Origin: Actinomycetota bacterium
GTDB taxonomy: Bacteria > Cyanobacteriota > Vampirovibrionia > Obscuribacterales > Obscuribacteraceae
Length of the DNA stretch: 8,000 bases
Assembly (NCBI GenBank): GCA_903970355.1
Contig: CAJCIF010000047.1
Coordinates: 1-8,000, forward strand
Reading direction: 5' to 3'
Shown: positions 5,458 through 8,000 of the stretch, piece by piece
Layout: each line of letters begins with the position of its first letter
Numbering within the stretch: position 1 is the first letter of the stretch
Program-made: the position numbers and the translations under genes
The notes under the pieces: model-generated
What the model was told of the DNA's origin: nothing
Database searches by the model: none
Seen by the model: the letters and a program-made list of their open reading frames with translations, nothing else

Positions 5458-5631
5458 TCAACCCTTCTTCAAGAGTAGTAGAACAAACAGGGCAATCGGG
5501 CCGCCGATGCTCGACCACAAGAACCATATGAGACCGCTCCGGTTCTTCCCTTGGGCTATTCCGGCGGTAATCAGGGCTAGTGTGCCCCAGCCTACGAAGT
5601 ATTCACCGTGCCACATGGAGTAATCAATCAT
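5458..5631 (-). CDS. Small two-helix membrane protein, 57 residues
   Basis: The frame starts at the ATG of 5629-5631 and ends with TGA at 5458-5460. The protein begins MIDYSMWHGEYF and has two hydrophobic segments (about 11-27 and 34-54), separated by a short polar turn GKNRSG and closed by a basic KKG tail. The pattern A-x-x-K-x-R-S, then W/F-rich, then GGPIALFVLLLL recalls small bacterial membrane proteins of the type 'KGRS...W...GP(I/L)...LL'. That conserved look, the good coding character and the placement make it a credible gene although it is short. It begins only 7 bp after the stop of the zinc-ribbon/SH3b gene and ends 43 bp before the probable terminator, so the two form an operon. 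AGGA lies one base before the ATG, closer than ideal. An in-frame ATG at residue 6 has no visible site and is less likely. Confidence 0.7.
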   Translation of the reverse strand: MIDYSMWHGEYFVGWGTLALITAGIAQGKNRSGLIWFLWSSIGGPIALFVLLLLKKG

Positions 5632-5638
5632 TTCCTAA

Positions 5639-7474
5639 TTAAGGAACAAGCTGTGGAGCTTCCACGGCTACGTCGATTGCATCTTTATCAACATAGCCAA
5701 TCTTGCCATTGGCTAGTTGGACTTTGTATTTGTCGTTTTGAATTCCACCGATAACAACTACGTGGTCACCAACGTGTGTGGTGGAGAGCTGGTGGTGGTT
5801 GCTGTCCATTACTGTTTTGGATTTCTTGATGGTGGCGGTTGTGAAAGCGTCAGCGGTCTTGGATTTAACCAAGCCACCATAAACGTAGCCTTCCTTGCCG
5901 GCGGCGCTTACTTTATACCAGCCGTCTTTCTTGCCCAAGACTGTGATCGGGGTGGTTTCTTCTAATTCAGTTATTGGCTTGAAATCAGTGCTTGGTCCGC
6001 TGCGCAATTTGATTTTGCCTGATGCTGGAAACAGTTGGGCACCGGTTGACGATTCCGTTGTCGATGTAGATTCCGAAGTCGTTTCGGTTGTAGCTTCAGG
6101 AGTTTTCTCCGGAACGTCCGGCGTTTCTTTTACCGTGATTTTTGCAGGGGTATGTTCGGTGTTGTCCGATGTCGTCTTTTCAGTTGGTTTGACACTTGGT
6201 TCAGCAATTGCAATTGCTTTTTTCATTTCAGCTTCCGCATTGGCGGCTGTTGTTGCTTCTGCTGTTGAAGTGTCTGTTGCAGTGCTTGTTGTTTCGGTAG
6301 TAGGAGTCGCTGCAGCAACTGTTTCAGGTAGTTTCAATTCCAACGCGGAAACTATATAGCCATTTGCAGATTTACCTTTCGCCAACTCTACCTTTATAGC
6401 TTGCAGAGAATTTTGCATGAGATAAGCAATTTTCGGACCACCGAGTTTTGATGGTGTTGCATCTGTCGCTTTGACGACATAAGCAGTGGTACCAGGAGCG
6501 GTGCTGGCCCGATTGGCATTGATTTTCTTCTGTATTTTCAATGAATCGCGATTCAACAATGCACTATAACCAGGAACGTTTATTTCGTTGTTCGCCCAAC
6601 GCGCAATCTTACAAATAGAGGAAAGCTGTCCGATGCCTGGTTGCTTGCTGGCTGTATAGCGCCCATCTTTCCAAACTAAATTAACGGGAATGTTTTCATC
6701 AGGTACAACAAAATTTTCACCCGGCTTTATGTCAAACAGTTTGTCGTTTTGCGCAAGAGACAAAAGCGAAATGTTCGCGACAACATCCTTCTTATTAGAT
6801 GCGAGATTGGCAGTGCCCTCACCGTTAATTTTCGGAACAGCGTGTTCAGACAAATCTTTCAATGTGCCTGGCATTATCGCTAATACTTTTACTTGTGGTT
6901 TGTGCGGCGGTTGACCGGCGCTGTGTCCTACCAGTACTAATACCGGGCCCGATGAATCACTTATATCTGTGCCGACATCGAATACTTCGAAGCCTGGAAT
7001 CGGAATGATTTTTGTTTCTTTCTCATTCTGAAAGAGAGCGTAATCAAACGCACGCAAGCCCTGATCAATTTCTACCAACTTCAAATTTCGTGGCAGGTCA
7101 AAAGCATTTACTTCAAACAATGATCCAGGCAAAGCAGCCTGCAGTTTCTTGGCGAGGTCCTTTGCAGAAAGGTTGCCTTGCTTTTCGAGATAGGTAGTAA
7201 CGGCTTTATCGAAATCCGTTGTGAGTTGGTTTGCGTCCGATTTAGATTTCGGGCCGTTGGCGAGCGCTTTACCGGCATTTGCCAAAGCAATTTGTGGATC
7301 GTTCAAGCGCGGTATGAAGGCTAAGGCAATGCCAATCAAAATGAGAACAGCGGCGGCAAATCCCAGTCCAAACTTAATTTCCGTTGGAACGGGCTTACGT
7401 GGCAACGTGGCGCCACACTCGCTGCAAACTTTTGCGGCGACGGAATTTCTATTAGTACATTGTGGACAGCGCAT
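5639..7474 (-). CDS. Zinc-ribbon, single-pass membrane protein with two C-terminal SH3b domains
   Basis: A 611-residue protein. Residues 3-20 carry a zinc ribbon (C3-x-x-C6 and C17-x-x-C20). One membrane helix follows at about 36-54, so the ribbon should be cytosolic and the rest extracytoplasmic. Residues 60-380 form a large domain I do not recognise. Residues 385-480 are a Thr/Ser/Glu/Ala/Pro-rich linker of low complexity. SH3b domain 1 (about 484-537) is clear: KIKLRSGPSTDFKPI, then ITVLGKKDGWYKV, then GKEGYVYGGLV. A second, more degenerate copy follows at 547-602 with GKIGYVDKDAI. Bacterial SH3b domains commonly bind cell-wall peptides, so a wall-anchored or wall-sensing role is inferred. 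I place the start at the ATG of 7472-7474 because it puts the ribbon at the N-terminus, as usual. GGGAG lies upstream at a long spacing of 14 bases, and the frame is open further upstream (TTG at 7543), so the start is uncertain. Confidence 0.88.
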   Translation of the reverse strand: MRCPQCTNRNSVAAKVCSECGATLPRKPVPTEIKFGLGFAAAVLILIGIALAFIPRLNDPQIALANAGKALANGPKSKSDANQLTTDFDKAVTTYLEKQGNLSAKDLAKKLQAALPGSLFEVNAFDLPRNLKLVEIDQGLRAFDYALFQNEKETKIIPIPGFEVFDVGTDISDSSGPVLVLVGHSAGQPPHKPQVKVLAIMPGTLKDLSEHAVPKINGEGTANLASNKKDVVANISLLSLAQNDKLFDIKPGENFVVPDENIPVNLVWKDGRYTASKQPGIGQLSSICKIARWANNEINVPGYSALLNRDSLKIQKKINANRASTAPGTTAYVVKATDATPSKLGGPKIAYLMQNSLQAIKVELAKGKSANGYIVSALELKLPETVAAATPTTETTSTATDTSTAEATTAANAEAEMKKAIAIAEPSVKPTEKTTSDNTEHTPAKITVKETPDVPEKTPEATTETTSESTSTTESSTGAQLFPASGKIKLRSGPSTDFKPITELEETTPITVLGKKDGWYKVSAAGKEGYVYGGLVKSKTADAFTTATIKKSKTVMDSNHHQLSTTHVGDHVVVIGGIQNDKYKVQLANGKIGYVDKDAIDVAVEAPQLVP

Positions 7475-7585
7475 GCTAGAACTGGTGACTCCCTCAGACC
7501 CAGTCCTCACTCCGGGAGGCGCTTCTTGCTGGCGAAAAGACAAGCTAACTAGGGCCTCGTAGAAAAATGGAGTGAACTGTGCCTG

Positions 7586-7613
7586 TTGCGGAGTGTAGTC
7601 TACCGGATATGAT
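7586..7613 (+). promoter_or_regulatory. Possible promoter of the class II aldolase gene
   Basis: TTGCGG (7586-7591) and TATGAT (7608-7613, 5 of 6 of the -10 consensus) are separated by 16 bp. A transcript start near 7620 would give a leader of about 50 bases. The -35 is weak, so this is a tentative call in the 196-bp divergent region between this gene and the SH3b gene. Confidence 0.3.
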
Positions 7614-7670
7614 AGCTTTCAGCCAACCTTTCGGCTTCATTGAAACTCTTTTATTAACACTGGGGCGGTT

Positions 7671-8000
7671 ATGCAGACCGAAGAGTATGTAGAAGTTGCG
7701 CGGAATACCATAATAGACGTATGCCGTAAGACATATGAGCGGGGCTACATTTGTGGTCTTGAAGGTAATTTCAGTATAAGAATCGATAAAGGAACAGTGC
7801 TCACAACACCCCGAAGCACTTGCAAGGACCGCATTTCCGCCGCTGACCTGGTCCTAACTGATTTGGACGGAAACCCCATAGGACCGGGTAGACCATCCAC
7901 CGAGCTTAAGATGCATCTCATCGCGTACCAGATGAGAGAAGATATTAACGCAGTTGTTCACGCACACCCAACAACGGCCGTTGCGTTCACCGTGGCGGGG
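7671..8000 (+). CDS. Class II aldolase/adducin-family protein, N-terminal part (cut by window end)
   Basis: 110 residues are visible from the ATG at 7671 (GGGG lies five bases upstream, a modest ribosome site). Family motifs are clear: GNFSIRI (32-38), LTTPRST (44-50), the ADLVLTDLDG segment (58-67), RPSTELKMH (74-82, with the conserved Glu78 that acts in catalysis in fuculose-1-phosphate aldolase), and VVHAHPTT (95-102). There His97 and His99 are two of the zinc ligands; the third His would be encoded beyond the window. The family includes L-fuculose-phosphate and L-ribulose-phosphate handling enzymes and methylthioribulose-phosphate dehydratase, acting on sugar phosphates in the cytoplasm. 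The visible part does not decide between them, so I give no symbol. It is divergent from the SH3b operon and probably not functionally tied to it. Confidence 0.92.
   Translation, partial: MQTEEYVEVARNTIIDVCRKTYERGYICGLEGNFSIRIDKGTVLTTPRSTCKDRISAADLVLTDLDGNPIGPGRPSTELKMHLIAYQMREDINAVVHAHPTTAVAFTVAG

Noticed and set aside
5073..5531. Plus-strand open frame of 152 codons containing a stretch like GTTGFEPATYCSQSN.
   Set aside because: It reads straight through the antisense of tRNA-Pro and the REP-like repeat; the peptide is the well-known artefact of translating a tRNA backwards.
5895..6359. Plus-strand open frame of 154 codons rich in Val/Ser/Ala.
   Set aside because: It is the antisense shadow of the Thr/Ser/Ala-rich linker of the SH3b protein; no ribosome site and a low-complexity composition.
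5639..7474. GHSAG (residues 183-187) in the zinc-ribbon/SH3b protein looks like the GxSxG nucleophile elbow of alpha/beta hydrolases.
   Set aside because: No oxyanion HG motif or catalytic Asp/His arrangement of a hydrolase fold is visible around it, so a five-residue match is best treated as chance.
7475..7618. Extra N-terminal coding sequence of the SH3b protein (frame open back to a TGA near 7620, TTG at 7543).
   Set aside because: Only TTG and GTG starts without good ribosome sites are available, and a zinc ribbon at the very N-terminus argues for the ATG at 7474.

Overview
The window reads as ordinary bacterial chromosome of roughly balanced base composition. It holds two genes cut by the window edges, seven complete protein genes (one a 57-residue membrane protein) and one tRNA. 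The tRNA-Pro has no encoded CCA. The mix of a zinc-ribbon/SH3b wall protein, a beta-repeat protein rich in DG/NG turns, a rhomboid, a CPBP protease and an FkbM methyltransferase would suit a deep-branching Gram-negative-like lineage. Non-photosynthetic Cyanobacteria (Obscuribacterales/Vampirovibrionia) are my best guess, but that is inference from protein style, not from a marker gene. I see no phage, transposase, CRISPR array or toxin-antitoxin gene.

Left part (1-2745). The 3' end of a large beta-repeat protein gene (+) runs tail-to-tail, 5 bp apart, into an unrecognised 288-residue protein (-, 1022-1888). That protein has its own TATAAT box and a strong Shine-Dalgarno site. Upstream of it on the same strand is a CPBP-family intramembrane protease (1980-2657, TTG start).

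Middle (2746-5073). An FkbM-type SAM methyltransferase with a C-terminal coiled coil (+) is divergent from the CPBP protease and convergent with a complete rhomboid serine protease (-, 3580-4329). Two mechanistically different intramembrane proteases therefore flank a likely glycan or lipid methyltransferase. Upstream of the rhomboid on the minus strand is an unrecognised 204-residue soluble protein (4459-5073).

Right part (5074-8000). A minus-strand tRNA-Pro(UGG) is followed by a T8 run and an intrinsic terminator, and is preceded by an extended -10 box. Just upstream lies a GC-rich REP-like palindrome that also looks like the terminator of the next minus-strand unit. That unit is a two-gene operon: a 611-residue protein (zinc ribbon, one membrane helix, extracytoplasmic part, two SH3b domains) followed 7 bp later by the small two-helix membrane protein. 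Divergent from the operon is the start of a class II aldolase/adducin-family gene (+), cut by the window end.

I did not find a clear new multi-gene system. The most rewarding items are the small membrane protein coupled to the zinc-ribbon/SH3b gene, the REP-like repeat that doubles as a terminator, and the pair of intramembrane proteases around FkbM.
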